64,000 nucleotides of DNA from Clavibacter michiganensis. GTDB lineage: Bacteria > Actinomycetota > Actinomycetes > Actinomycetales > Microbacteriaceae. The first letter of the stretch is position 1. Each line of letters opens with the position of its first letter. Positions 49,837-59,700 of the stretch are shown here, piece after piece. The notes under the pieces are model-generated. The model was not told where the DNA came from, did not search any database, and worked only from the letters and a program-made list of their open reading frames with translations. The stretch covers positions 2,852,001-2,916,000 of the forward strand of contig NZ_JAFBBJ010000001.1 in NCBI RefSeq assembly GCF_016907085.1, written 5' to 3'. A program made the translations under genes and the position numbers.

Positions 49837-51285
49837 ATGGAATCGACGAACACCTATCTGGGATACGGCTTCAACATATTCGGGAGGCTGGATCTGAGCA
49901 GCGGCGTGACCGAGGCGCTGGTGGTGAGCGACGGGAACGTCGTCACGTCTCCGGTCGAGGACGCCGCGACGATCTACAGCCGGGCGTTCAGCCGGCGCGA
50001 GGACGTCACGGAGGCGTTCGCCGCGTCCGTGGGCATCTCTGGTTCGGGCTTCGCCTTCGAGGGGGAGTTCAGCGCGAGGTACGGCTCGCAGTCGGAGTCG
50101 ACCGAGAACAGCGTCTACGGCCTCTACGAGCTGTCGCTGCCGAAGGCGACCACGTCGCTCGTCAACCACGGCCCGGGCGAGCATTCCCGCACCTTCTCCA
50201 CGGATCCCGACGTCCGACAATTGCCGTCGCGATTCGACGCGACGACCGCCGAGCGCTTCTACCGGGTGTTCCAGCGCTACGGGACGCATTTCGTCTCGAT
50301 GATCGCCCTCGGCGGCAAGCTCTCCGCCTACACGGTGAGCACGACGAGCGCGACGGTGTCGCAGGCCGATGCCGAGGCGTCGGTCACCGCCCAATACGAC
50401 GGCTTGTTCTCCACGTCGGCCGAGGCGCATTCGGCCTGGAGCCGGGTCGACAAGGGCTGGGCCGCGAGCAGCCTCACGCGCTACACGATCCTGGGCGGCC
50501 AGGCGTCGATCATCGCGTCGATGCCCACGGGCTACGGCGACGACAACGGACCGGCCGTGGCGAAGTGGCTCGACTCCGTGACCGGCGACGATCAGGCCAT
50601 CACCGACTACAAGCTCACGCGCATCAGCAAGCTGTTCGACAGCGAGGTCGCCGCGGCGGTCGACGACGCGCTCGACGCGTACTTCGCCGCGCTCATCCAC
50701 GCCACCGTGGTGGGCGTCACCGGCTTCGGCACGACCATCTCCAGCTCCGCCGTCGGCCTCCCCAACGACACCCGGGCCACGCAGCCGGCCTACAGCTTCG
50801 GCGCGCTCCCGGACTCGACCGAGCCGTCGTGGGTGTGGTTGCTGCTCTTCGACCCCGACACGCTCGAGTCCGTCCTCGAGGCCGACGTCCCCGGAGCCCG
50901 GAAGACGGATCACGGCAAGGCGTACGCGTGCGTGCCGGGATGGGAGGACGTCATCAACGCGGACATCGACGGAGTGCGTGCCCGCCCCGGGCTCGAGAAC
51001 CCGGTGATGGTGGCGTTGATCGAGTACGGGCAGAACCTGCACGCGATCCCGTCGGCGCTGCAGAACCTGAGCCAGGACTGCTTCTTCGACCTGCAGGGCG
51101 CGCACTCCGCGGAGCATCAGGTGATGTCCTTCATCGGCGTCCCCAAGTCGGGGTCGCCGGCCATCGTCACGACCCACTTCGGCGGTGAGCGGGGCAGGTC
51201 CGCCACGTCGGTGGGGCAGTACGTGGACGGCAAGCTGGCTGCCACGGACCAGGACGGGGACGTGCTCTCCCCGCTCGCGGACTAG
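49837..51285 (+). CDS. MACPF (perforin-like) domain protein
   Basis: A 482-residue protein. The MACPF/CDC signature Y-x2-F-x2-YGTHF occupies residues 142-152 ('YRVFQRYGTHF') and is followed by the kink glycines 'GGKL' (159-162). Ser/Thr/Ala-rich stretches on both sides (about 60-90 and 165-210) are candidates for the two helical clusters that unfold into membrane hairpins. Residues from about 310 onward form a different, beta-rich domain that I do not recognise, perhaps for target binding. No signal peptide is visible, so release would need lysis or another route. ATG 49837 has 'gagggg' 7 bases upstream. The gene is isolated. Confidence 0.82.
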   Translation: MESTNTYLGYGFNIFGRLDLSSGVTEALVVSDGNVVTSPVEDAATIYSRAFSRREDVTEAFAASVGISGSGFAFEGEFSARYGSQSESTENSVYGLYELSLPKATTSLVNHGPGEHSRTFSTDPDVRQLPSRFDATTAERFYRVFQRYGTHFVSMIALGGKLSAYTVSTTSATVSQADAEASVTAQYDGLFSTSAEAHSAWSRVDKGWAASSLTRYTILGGQASIIASMPTGYGDDNGPAVAKWLDSVTGDDQAITDYKLTRISKLFDSEVAAAVDDALDAYFAALIHATVVGVTGFGTTISSSAVGLPNDTRATQPAYSFGALPDSTEPSWVWLLLFDPDTLESVLEADVPGARKTDHGKAYACVPGWEDVINADIDGVRARPGLENPVMVALIEYGQNLHAIPSALQNLSQDCFFDLQGAHSAEHQVMSFIGVPKSGSPAIVTTHFGGERGRSATSVGQYVDGKLAATDQDGDVLSPLAD

Positions 51286-51337
51286 CCGAGGGGTCCGGGT
51301 CGGTCACGCGCGCTGACGCGCCATCGTGGCGTCCGAT

Positions 51338-51370
51338 CGGCGACGTGGGCCCCTGCGGTCCACGTCGCCG
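51338..51370. terminator. Terminator between MACPF and YhgE genes
   Basis: An 11-bp stem, 'cggcgacgtgg' (51338-51348) with its complement (51360-51370), has an 11-base loop, 53 bases after the MACPF stop and in front of the convergent gene end. Confidence 0.65.
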
Positions 51371-51393
51371 GTCCGGCCGGCCGCCCGTCCGCT

Positions 51394-51433
51394 AGCGGAC
51401 CAGCGGACCAGCGGATCAGCCGATCAGCCGATC
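51394..51433. repeat. 8-bp tandem repeat at the 3' end of yhgE
   Basis: Five 8-base units: 'agcggacc' twice, 'agcggatc' once and 'agccgatc' twice. The array crosses the stop codon of the leftward YhgE gene (51424-51426), so changes in number could alter its last residues. Confidence 0.75.
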
Positions 51434-53529
51434 AGCGACGGCCGGAGGTCGCGCAGCGTGCGGTGCGACGTGATCCGGATCGCCCCGGCCAGCGCGACCG
51501 CGAGCCCCGCGACCAGCCACAGCGCGAGCACGCCCGCATCCTGAGCGGCCTGCCCGAGGTCGCCGCCGTACATGAGCTGGCGGAGCGCATCCACCGCGAA
51601 GCTCATCGGCAGCACGTGGTGCAGGGCGGCGAGCGGCCCGGGCAGCGTCTGCCAGGGGAACGTGCCGCCGGCGGTGACGAGCTGCACGACCATGAGCACG
51701 AGCCCGAGGAACTGGCCGACGCTGCCGAGCAGCACGTTGAGCGCGAGGATGATGGCCGCGAACGTGATCGAGGCGAGCACCATCGTCCCGTACATCGCGA
51801 GCGGGTGGGCGATGCGGAAGCCGAGCGCGCCGGCCACGATCGCGTAGAGGCCGGCCATCTGCACGACGCCGAGGAGCGCGGGCGTGAGCCAGCCGGCGAG
51901 CGTGATGCGCAGCGGCGCCTTGCGGGCCGTGATCGCCCGGCGCGACAGCGGCTTCACGATGAGGAACAGGGCGTAGATCCCGATCCACGCGGCGAGGCTG
52001 ATGAAGAACGGCGCGAGCCCGGCGCCGTACTCGCCCGCCTGCGTGACGGCGTCCTGCCGCAGCGCGACCGGGTCGCCGATCGTGTCGGCCTGCGCGCCGC
52101 GCTGGGCCTCGGTCGAGGCGGGGATCTGGTCGAGCCCGGAGTCGAGGCCGTCGCGGAGCTTCGTGGTCCCGTCCTGCAGCGTGCCGAGGCCGGTCGCGAG
52201 CTGGGTGGCGCCGTCGGCGGCGGAGTGCGCGCCCGTGGCGAGGGTCGCGCTGCCGTCGGCGGCCTTCGCGATGCCGTCGGCGAGGGCGGGGGAGGCCTTC
52301 GCGAGCGCGTCGGCGCCGTCCGCGACCTGGCGGCTGCCGGACGCCAGCGTGCCGGCGCCCTGCGCGAGCGCGGCGGATCCGGTCTGCAGCTTGCCGGCGC
52401 CGTCCGCGACCTGGGCGCTGCCCTGGGCGACCTGCTCGCTGCCGGCCGCGAGCTTCGTGAGCTGCGCGCTGAGGCCGTCGGTCTTCGCGGCGGCCTGCGT
52501 GATGCCCGTGCCGAGCCCGTCGAGGTCCTTCAGGTCCTGGTCGATCTGGTCCTGCGGGATGCCGGCGGCGGTCATGCGGTCGACGATGGCCGTGCGGATG
52601 GCGGGGATCCGCGAGGCGAGGTCGTCGGCGCCCTGCGAGGCGGTGGACCCGAGCGCGGCGATCTGCGCGTTCCCGTCGGCCACCTGTCGCGCGCCCGACG
52701 CGACCTGCTGCGCGCCCGGGGTGAGCGCCGCGGCGCCGGCCGAGAGGTCGTCGGCACCGGAGGAGAGCGTCGCCGCACCGGACGCGACCTGGTCGGCACC
52801 CGTCGCGAGCTTCTGCGTCTGCGCGGGCAGCTGCGCGGTGCCCGTGCGGAGCTGGCCGAGCCCGGAGGAGAGCGTGTCGGCGCCCGTCGCGAGCTTCCCG
52901 TTGCCGTCGGCCAGCGCGTCGGCGCCGGAGCGCGCGGACGCGGTCCCGTCGACGAGCTGCTGCGCGCCCGAGGCCGCGTCGCCGAGGCTCGAGCGCACGT
53001 CCGCGAGGCCGAGCAGGAGCTTGCCCGCGGCCTCGGTGCCGACGCGCGAGGCGACCGACTTCGTGATCCGCGCGCCCGCCTGCTGCGCGATCGTGGTGGC
53101 GAGGTAGCTGTTCGCGTCGTCGGTGGCCATCACCACGCGGGCCTGCTGCGGATCCGTGCCCGATGCGGATGACAGCGCCGCCGAGAAGCCGGACGGGATG
53201 GTCAGCGTGAAGTCGTAGGTGCCGTCCTCGAGGCCCGTGCGCGCCTCGGCGGAGGAGACCTCATGCCAGTCGAAGGAGGCGTCGTCGAGCACGTCCTTCG
53301 CCACGTCGGTGCCGTAGTCCACCGGCTTGCCGTCGACCGTCGCGCCCTGGTCGGCGACGACGAGCGCGGCGGGGACCTTGTCGAGGCTGCTGTACGGATC
53401 CTGGTTCGCCCAGAGGTACAGGCCGCCGTAGAGCACGGGCACCAGCACGAGCGCGACGAGCGCGATCTTGGACATGGTGGTGGCGGTGAGGCGCGTCAGC
53501 TCGGCGCGCACCAGGGGGATGAGTCTCAT
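51424..53529 (-). CDS. YhgE/Pip family membrane protein
   Basis: A 701-residue protein. One N-terminal membrane segment (about 20-40), a long extracytoplasmic region of helical repeats built on patterns such as 'LASGADQVASGAATLSSGAD' and 'QVADGAGKL', and about five C-terminal membrane segments. This is the YhgE/phage-infection-protein architecture, related to EsaA-type proteins and ABC-2-like permeases. It may export or extend a factor across the wall; the role is not established. It follows a degenerate ABC ATPase gene (4-base overlap) and a TetR gene in one operon. Confidence 0.87.
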   Translation of the reverse strand: MRLIPLVRAELTRLTATTMSKIALVALVLVPVLYGGLYLWANQDPYSSLDKVPAALVVADQGATVDGKPVDYGTDVAKDVLDDASFDWHEVSSAEARTGLEDGTYDFTLTIPSGFSAALSSASGTDPQQARVVMATDDANSYLATTIAQQAGARITKSVASRVGTEAAGKLLLGLADVRSSLGDAASGAQQLVDGTASARSGADALADGNGKLATGADTLSSGLGQLRTGTAQLPAQTQKLATGADQVASGAATLSSGADDLSAGAAALTPGAQQVASGARQVADGNAQIAALGSTASQGADDLASRIPAIRTAIVDRMTAAGIPQDQIDQDLKDLDGLGTGITQAAAKTDGLSAQLTKLAAGSEQVAQGSAQVADGAGKLQTGSAALAQGAGTLASGSRQVADGADALAKASPALADGIAKAADGSATLATGAHSAADGATQLATGLGTLQDGTTKLRDGLDSGLDQIPASTEAQRGAQADTIGDPVALRQDAVTQAGEYGAGLAPFFISLAAWIGIYALFLIVKPLSRRAITARKAPLRITLAGWLTPALLGVVQMAGLYAIVAGALGFRIAHPLAMYGTMVLASITFAAIILALNVLLGSVGQFLGLVLMVVQLVTAGGTFPWQTLPGPLAALHHVLPMSFAVDALRQLMYGGDLGQAAQDAGVLALWLVAGLAVALAGAIRITSHRTLRDLRPSLIG

Positions 53530-54191
53530 CGGGTCTGCGTTCCGTCGATCGAGGGGGTGGGTTCGGGGGTGGCGACGGCGTCGTCGACGGGGAGAGCCGC
53601 GATGGCCTCGGCGGCGGCCTCGCTCGTCACGACGAGGACGCCGGTGCCGGAGCGCGCGAGGTCGCGGAGCACGCGCATCCACTCGGCGACCGCGCCGCCG
53701 TGCCGCTCGGGCGAGGTGACGACGACGGCCTCGACGCCCGCGCGCGAGGCGGCGAGCGTGGTGAGGAGGCGGATCCGCGCGACTGCGGGGATGGCCGAGA
53801 AGGGCGCGCGGGCGAGGTCGGCGAGGCCTTGGGTCTCGAGGATCACGCCGACCTCGTGCCGGCCCGAGCGGTGCCCGGCGAGCGCGAGCTCCTCGGCGAC
53901 GACCGCGCGGAGGGTGACGTCGTCGGCGGGCTCGTTGACCCGCGGGGTGTCGACGAGCGCGACCCGCGCGGCGACGCGCGCGGCGACGCCGTCCGAGTCG
54001 TCGCCGTCGAGGCCGATGGACCCGCCGTCGATCCGCATGCGGCCGGACGCGACGAGCGAGAGGACGGTGGGGCGCAGCTCGGTCTCGGCGATCGCGACCA
54101 CGGGATCCGGGCCGCCGTAGGAGAGCGAGATGGCGGGCAGGGCGGGCGCGGGGCCGTCGCCGACGCGCGCGTCGGTCAGGGTGACGATCAC
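53526..54191 (-). CDS. Degenerate ABC-ATPase-like protein
   Basis: A 221-residue protein whose arrangement imitates an ABC ATP-binding subunit but lacks its motifs. Where Walker A should be, it reads 'AIAETELRPTVLSLVASGRM', with no GxxGxGK(S/T); 'GSIGLDGDD' matches the strand after it. The signature/Walker B region reads 'SAIPAVARIRLLTTLAAS' and 'VEAVVVTSPERHGG', with no LSGGQ or DE. It is probably unable to hydrolyse ATP. Placement between TetR and YhgE, with 4-base overlaps on both sides, is where an ATPase is normally found, so it may be a structural or regulatory partner of YhgE. Confidence 0.65.
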   Translation of the reverse strand: MIVTLTDARVGDGPAPALPAISLSYGGPDPVVAIAETELRPTVLSLVASGRMRIDGGSIGLDGDDSDGVAARVAARVALVDTPRVNEPADDVTLRAVVAEELALAGHRSGRHEVGVILETQGLADLARAPFSAIPAVARIRLLTTLAASRAGVEAVVVTSPERHGGAVAEWMRVLRDLARSGTGVLVVTSEAAAEAIAALPVDDAVATPEPTPSIDGTQTR

Positions 54192-54844
54192 GACGCGGCC
54201 TCCGTGCTGCGGGGCGTGACCTCGCGGAGCTCGGGGGTGGCGGCGATGAGCTCGCCCGCCGCGCGCCAGTCGAGGCCGCAGAGGGCGAGCGAGGTGAGGA
54301 TCACGAGGGAGTGCCCCTCGGCGCGGCCGATGTCGCTGCGGGTCGCCTCGTCGAGCACCGCGAGCGCGCCGCCCTCGATCAGGCGCGCGAGCGTCGGCGC
54401 GGGGATGTCGTCGCGCAGCTCGCCCGAGGCGATGCCGCGCTCGACGACGCGCAGCAGCTCGGCCCGGAGCGGCGCCAGCTCGGCGCCGACCTCGCGCGCC
54501 AGCGGCCCGCGGACCGCGACCCGGGCCATCACGCGCACCTGCTCGACCTCGGCCCAGAGGCGCGCGCCGATGAGGGCGACGTGGATCCTGCTGTCCTCGT
54601 GCGTGATCCCCGCGAGCGCCTCGACCACGCGCCGGGCGCCGCGCTGCAGCACCTCGCGCACCAGGTCGTCGCGCGTGGCGAAGTGGCCGTAGACCGCGCG
54701 GCGGCTGAGGCCGGCGGCGGCGGCGATGGTCTCGAGGGAGGCGTCCGGGTCGCGGTCGAGCGCGACCACGGCCGCGTCGACGAGGGCCTGGCGGTTGGTC
54801 GCGGCGTCCTTGCGGGGCGCGCGCGGAGAGGCGAGGGAGGTCAT
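54188..54844 (-). CDS. TetR/AcrR family regulator of the yhgE operon
   Basis: A 218-residue regulator. DNA-binding domain: 'RQALVDAAVVALDRDPDASLETIAAAAGLSRRAVYGHFATRDDLV' over residues 17-61. First gene of the TetR - degenerate ATPase - YhgE operon. ATG 54844 is preferred over a longer frame because the upstream part would cross the dyad at 54864-54879, the probable operator. It likely represses its own operon; the ligand is unknown. Confidence 0.83.
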   Translation of the reverse strand: MTSLASPRAPRKDAATNRQALVDAAVVALDRDPDASLETIAAAAGLSRRAVYGHFATRDDLVREVLQRGARRVVEALAGITHEDSRIHVALIGARLWAEVEQVRVMARVAVRGPLAREVGAELAPLRAELLRVVERGIASGELRDDIPAPTLARLIEGGALAVLDEATRSDIGRAEGHSLVILTSLALCGLDWRAAGELIAATPELREVTPRSTEAAS

Positions 54845-54863
54845 GCGACCAGGGTAGTGATCC

Positions 54864-54879
54864 TGCACACGTGTGTGCA
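54864..54879. promoter_or_regulatory. Dyad upstream of TetR, probable operator
   Basis: 'tgcacac' (54864-54870), 2-base spacer, 'gtgtgca' (54873-54879): perfect arms, 20 bases before the TetR start. A -35-like 'TTGCAC' on the minus strand overlaps the right arm (54880-54875), consistent with autorepression. Confidence 0.65.
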
Positions 54880-54925
54880 ACTTAGCCGGGCGAGCTCCCA
54901 GCCCGCGGCCGCGCGCCCGCCCGGG

Positions 54926-56242
54926 TCAGCTCCGCAGGGTCTCGCTCGGCAGCTCCCCGAAGACGCCCGCGTAGGAGGCCGCGAACCGGCCGAGGTGCGC
55001 GAAGCCCCACTGCTCGGCGACGCTGCGGACGGTCGTGGTGGTGGGCGTCGCGTCCAGGAGCTGCGCGCGCACGCGGCGCAGGCGGATCCCGCGCAGGTAC
55101 TCGGTGGGCGTCTGGCCGTGGTGCCGGCGGAGGGCGAGCTGGAGCACGCGCGTGGAGATGCCGGCGGCGGCCGCGGCCTCGGCGGGCGTGATCGGCAGGT
55201 GCGCGTTGTGGTGCAGGTACTCGACGGCCACGCGGATGTGCGCCATGCGCGGCGCGCGCAGCTCGTCCGGCATCTCCACGTCGTCCCACGGGAACAGGCG
55301 GAGCGTGGCGCGGGCCAGCGACAGGTCGGCCTCGAGGCGCATGAGGGGGGAGGCGTCGGGATCCGTGATGATCGGGGCCGCGGCGGCGACCGCCTGCCGC
55401 CAGACGGCGGCCGTCTCGGCCGTCGGCACGTTGCGGTGCTCGAACAGCAGCGGCCGCGGGGGGCCGTGGTGGAACTCGGTCGCCGTCTGCTCGAGGAAGC
55501 CCGCGTCGAGGTGGACGCAGTTCTGCCGGGTGGCGCTCGCCTGGTACTGGAACGGGCGGCCGGTGGGGAAGAGGAAGGGGAGCTGGCCGCGGGAGGTGAC
55601 GGCACGGGATCCGCGGTCGACCGTGACCTGCCCCTCGAGGAACCAGGTGACCACGTGCTCCGGGCGCTGGGGGCTCTCGGCCCACTGCGTGCCGGCGATG
55701 CGCGAGGTGCGCAGCGTCACGCGCTCGCCGCCGAGGACCGCGTAGCGGTAGGAGAAGGAGTTCGTGCGGCGGTCGGGGGCGAAGCGGATCCCCTCGAGGA
55801 CGGCGCCGAAGCTCGCGGTGGCCTCGTCGATGTCGGCGCCGGACATGACGGCGCGGAGGAAGGGCTCGGTGGACGCGTCGGCGGGGGCGGATGCGGGCGC
55901 GGTCGAGGCATCGGCGGGCGCGGCGGGCGCGACCGTCGCGGCCGGCTCCGCATGTGCGTCCTCCGGTGCGGGATCCGCGGTCGCGGTCCCGCGGGAGGTC
56001 GCGGCCGCGTCGGCGGCCATGCCCATGGCGGCGGCACCGGCACCGGCGACGAGCGAGAGGGATCCGGTGCCCAGCGAGGAGGTGTCGGGCGTCGCGGGAT
56101 CCGCGGTGACGCCCGGAGCGGACGCGGCGGTCGGCGACGGCACGACGAGCGACGCGGCGAGCGATGCTCCGGTGTCGGCGTGCGGCGTGCGCGGGCGGTG
56201 CGAGGGATCCCTCGTTCCGGCGGGGGTCAGCGTTGTCGTCAT
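54926..56242 (-). CDS. AraC family regulator with long Ala-rich N-terminus
   Basis: A 438-residue regulator. The C-terminal 100 residues hold two AraC helix-turn-helices ('ITPAEAAAAAGISTRVLQLAL' and 'VRSVAEQWGFAHLGRFAASYAGVFGELPS'). The middle (about 130-320) is a beta-rich sensory domain ('RTNSFSYRYAVLGGERVTLR') of the AraC-binding type. The first ~130 residues are a low-complexity Ala/Pro/Thr/Ser-rich extension with little structure, uncommon in this family. ATG 56242 has 'gcagga' upstream and starts 'MTTTLTPAGTRDP'. If the extension were mistranslated, an internal start nearer residue 128 would be needed, but the codon pattern there still looks coding. Confidence 0.82.
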   Translation of the reverse strand: MTTTLTPAGTRDPSHRPRTPHADTGASLAASLVVPSPTAASAPGVTADPATPDTSSLGTGSLSLVAGAGAAAMGMAADAAATSRGTATADPAPEDAHAEPAATVAPAAPADASTAPASAPADASTEPFLRAVMSGADIDEATASFGAVLEGIRFAPDRRTNSFSYRYAVLGGERVTLRTSRIAGTQWAESPQRPEHVVTWFLEGQVTVDRGSRAVTSRGQLPFLFPTGRPFQYQASATRQNCVHLDAGFLEQTATEFHHGPPRPLLFEHRNVPTAETAAVWRQAVAAAAPIITDPDASPLMRLEADLSLARATLRLFPWDDVEMPDELRAPRMAHIRVAVEYLHHNAHLPITPAEAAAAAGISTRVLQLALRRHHGQTPTEYLRGIRLRRVRAQLLDATPTTTTVRSVAEQWGFAHLGRFAASYAGVFGELPSETLRS

Positions 56243-56570
56243 GGTTCCTGCGGTCTCTGGGCGTCGATCGTCTCCGCCCTCCCGCTCATCATGCATGGTG
56301 CTCGTGCGGCAGGGCCCTTCCGGGGTGCCGGGAGGTGACAGTCATTCGGCACGGCCCCGTCAGAGAGCGGGTCGTCGCTCCGCGGATATCCGGTGAGCGA
56401 AAGCGCGTCCCCCGGTCGGTTGCGGCGCCGACGGCCGTCGGCTCCCCGCGCGCGCCCCGGCGGCGCACCGCGGGCGGTCGGCGCACGCACCGGATCCGCA
56501 CGGCCGCGACGCCTAGGCTCGGGGATCGCGGTCGTCTTCCCACCGCATCCGCACCCCCGAGAGGCGCCGC
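56243..56570. other. Intergenic region between AraC and small membrane protein genes
   Basis: 328 bases between divergent starts. I see no RNA gene, repeat or clear operator. 'cctaggct' (56513-56520) could be a weak -10 for the rightward gene. Confidence 0.4.
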
Positions 56571-56774
56571 ATGACGAGCGACCGGTCCCTGGCCTTCATC
56601 CTGCTGCGCTCGTGCCTCGTGATGGTCGCGCTCGGCGTCGTCACCGTGCAGACCGGCGGCGGCCTCGGCGTCGTGGGCGTGGTCGCGTTCGTCCTCGCGG
56701 CGGGCCTCGGCGGCGGCGCGACCTTCTACTGGCGGCGGCACCTCCAGGCGAAGCGGCGCGACCCGTTCAGCTGA
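56571..56774 (+). CDS. Small membrane protein, two TM segments
   Basis: A 67-residue protein ('MTSDRSLAFILLRSCLVMVA') with two hydrophobic segments separated by 'QTGGGLG' and a basic tail ('WRRHLQAKRRDPFS'). Relatives in Microbacteriaceae are annotated as hypothetical. Its last 8 bases overlap the end of the convergent sbcC gene, so the two 3' ends share sequence. Confidence 0.6.
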   Translation: MTSDRSLAFILLRSCLVMVALGVVTVQTGGGLGVVGVVAFVLAAGLGGGATFYWRRHLQAKRRDPFS

Positions 56775-59700
56775 CCGTCGACGTGAGGGTGGACGACCCG
56801 TCCGCCCGGCGCCGGACCTCGATCCGGTCGGCCACGCGCTGCTTGAGCTCCTCGACGTGGCTGACTATGCCGACCGTGCGGCCGTCGGAGGACAGCCGGC
56901 CGAGCTCGGACATGACGGCGTCGAGGGTCTCCGGATCCAGCGTGCCGAAGCCCTCGTCGACGAAGAGCGTGCCGAGCTGGAGCCCGCCCGCCTCCGCCTG
57001 CACCACGTCGGCGAGGCCGAGCGCGAGGGCGAGCGACGCGTAGAACGTCTCGCCGCCGGAGAAGCTCGCGGGCTCGCGCACGCGGTCGACGACGTGGTCG
57101 CGGATCTGCAGCGCCAGACCCGTCTTCCGCGACCTGCTCGTCGCCTCCCGCTCCTCGCTCACCTCCAGCTCGTAGCGGCCGCTCGACATGATCCGCAGGC
57201 GCGCGTTGGCGGCCTGCACGACATCCTCGAAGCGGCGCAGCAGCACGTAGGTGCCGAGGGTCGTGCCGCGCGTGTTCTCGGGGGTGACGGCGTTCGCGAC
57301 CTCGGCCATGCGGATCGCGGCGAGCGCCTGGTCGCCCGCGCGGGCGCTCTCCCGGCGGGCGGCGTCGTGCCGGGCGAGGGCCGTCGCGCTGCGGGCGGCC
57401 CGGTCGTGCGCGCGGGTGGCACGTTCGGCGCTGGTGCGCGCGGCGGCCTCGGCGGCGTCGAAGGCACCGCGGGCGGCGTCCGGATCCGGGTGCTCGGCGC
57501 CCGTGAGCGACGCGACCTCGGGATCCGCGAGCCCCTCCGCGACGACCGCCTGCTCCCGCTCGTGTGCGGCGACCCGGCGGGCGACGGCCTCGAGCTCCGC
57601 CGGTGGGAGGGCCGCGGCGCGCGCCTCCTCCTCGGTCGCGAAGTCGTGGTCGGCGAGCGCCTGCGCGAGCTCCGCGGCGCGCGCGGCGGCATCGGCGGCC
57701 GTGCGCTCGCGGGCCCCGGCGAGGGCGATGAGGCTGTCGACGAGAGCGCGTTCGGCGGCGCGGTCGGCGACCAGGGCGGCGACGCGAGGGGCGTCGGCGG
57801 TGTCGGACTCGTCGGCCTCGTCGATCGCGTGCCCGTCCGCGTCCCGCTCCGCGAGCACCGCACGCACGGCCGCCTCGTCCTCCGCCCGGAGCTCGCGCGC
57901 GCGGACCACGCGCTCCCGCAGCCCGGAGAGGGCCGCCCGGGCGTCGTCGCGGCGGGCGCGGATCCGCTCGGTCTCGGCGTCGTGCGCGACGACCGCGGCC
58001 TCCGCCGCCCGGAGCGCGCCGCCGGCCGCCTCGGCCTCCGCGAGGCGCGCGGCGCGCGAGGCGACCTCGGCGTCGGCGGTCTCCGCGGTGATCCCGCCCA
58101 GCGCCGCCTCGGCGACCTCGTGCCGCGCGGTCGCCGCGGAGAACGCCGCCGCCGCGTCGCCCTGCGCCCGCTCGGCCCGGGCGCGCGCGTCGGCCGCCCG
58201 CTCGATCTCGTCGTCGTCCGGGTGCCCGGGGGCGCTCGGCGCGGGATGCGGGTGGTCGGTCGCGCCGCACACCGGGCACGGCGCGCCGTCCTCCAGCTCC
58301 CGGGCCAGCTCCCCGGCGAGCCCGCGGATCTTGCGCTGCCGCAGCTCCGCCTCGTGGCGCACGGCGGTCGTCACCGCCGCCGAACGCGCGTCGAGGGCGT
58401 CCCGAGCCGCGCGGATCCGCGCCGCCAGCTCCTCGAGCTCCGTCACGCGCTGCCGGGTCGCCACCGCGTCCGCGACCGCGGCGCGCGCCGCATCGACCCC
58501 GCCCGCCGCATCCGCCGCGGCGTCCCGGGCCTCGACCAGCGGGACCCGCCCGGCCGGCCGCTCCGCGAGCGCCGCCTCCGCCTCGGCGGCCGCGGCCTCG
58601 CGCTCCGCTACCGCGTCCTCGGCGGCCCGCACGTCGGCGCGACGGCGGGGCAGCCCGCGCTCGCGCGCCTCCGCGTCGGCCAGGGTGGTCAGCTCGGCGA
58701 CGAGCGCGTCGCGCCGCTCGGCCAGCGCCGATGCGGTGGCATCTACCAGCGCGGGCCGCTCCTCCCTGCATGCCGCGCGGGCCGCGTCGTCGGCGTCCTC
58801 GGCGGCGGCCCGCGCCGCGTCCGCCCGGTCGCGCCCGACCAGCTGACCCCCGACCGCGGCCGCCCGCCGGGCCACCTCCGCGCGCCGCGCGAGCCCGGCG
58901 ACCTCCTCGGCCTCGGCGCGCACGGCCGCCTCGCGCGCGATCAGCGCGCGTCGTCGATCGAGCCCCCGCGACACCCGCTCCGCGTCCGCCAGCGCGTCGG
59001 CCGCGTCGATCCGCGCCCGCTCGTCCTCGGCGCGCGCCTGCTCGGCCGCGTCGGCGAGCTCGACCAGCAGCCGCACGGTGTCCGCGGCGTCGGCGACCTC
59101 GAGCGCATCCACCCGCGTCGCCTCGCGCAGCCCGGTGAGCGCCTCGGCGACCCTGGCGTCGGCGGCGTCGGTGCGCGCCTTCGCGGCCGTGCGCATCTCG
59201 GCGAGCTGCCTCGCCGTGGCGTCGTAGACGGCCGTGCCGAACAGCGACTGCAGCACGAGCCGCCGCTGCTCGCCCGTCGAGCGCAGGAACTCGGCGAACT
59301 CGCCCTGCGGCAGCACGACCGTCTGCACGAACTGCGCGCGCGTGAGCCCGACGATGCGCGCGATCTCCGTGCCCACCTCCTGCGTGCTGGTGCCGATCAC
59401 CTCGCCCGCGTCGGCGTCCGGCGACGACAGCCGCACGAGGGTCGCGGTCGCGTTCTGGTTCGTGGTGCCCGTGCCGCTCCTCTTCGGGCGCTGGTGCTGA
59501 GGGCTCCGGCGCACGCGGTGGATCCCCGCGGCCGTCTCGAACACGAGCTCCACGTACGGCTCCACGCCGGGCGCCGCGTGGTGGCTGTGCAGCCGGTCGC
59601 GGCTCGACCCGTCGCTCGCGAGTGACCCGTAGAGCGCGAAGACGACGGCGTCGATGAGCGTCGACTTGCCGGATCCGGTGGGCCCCTCGAGCAGGAACAG

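Noticed and set aside
56857..59625. A 922-codon frame antisense to sbcC
   Set aside because: Composition is that of a shadow frame; sbcC has full family motifs on the other strand.
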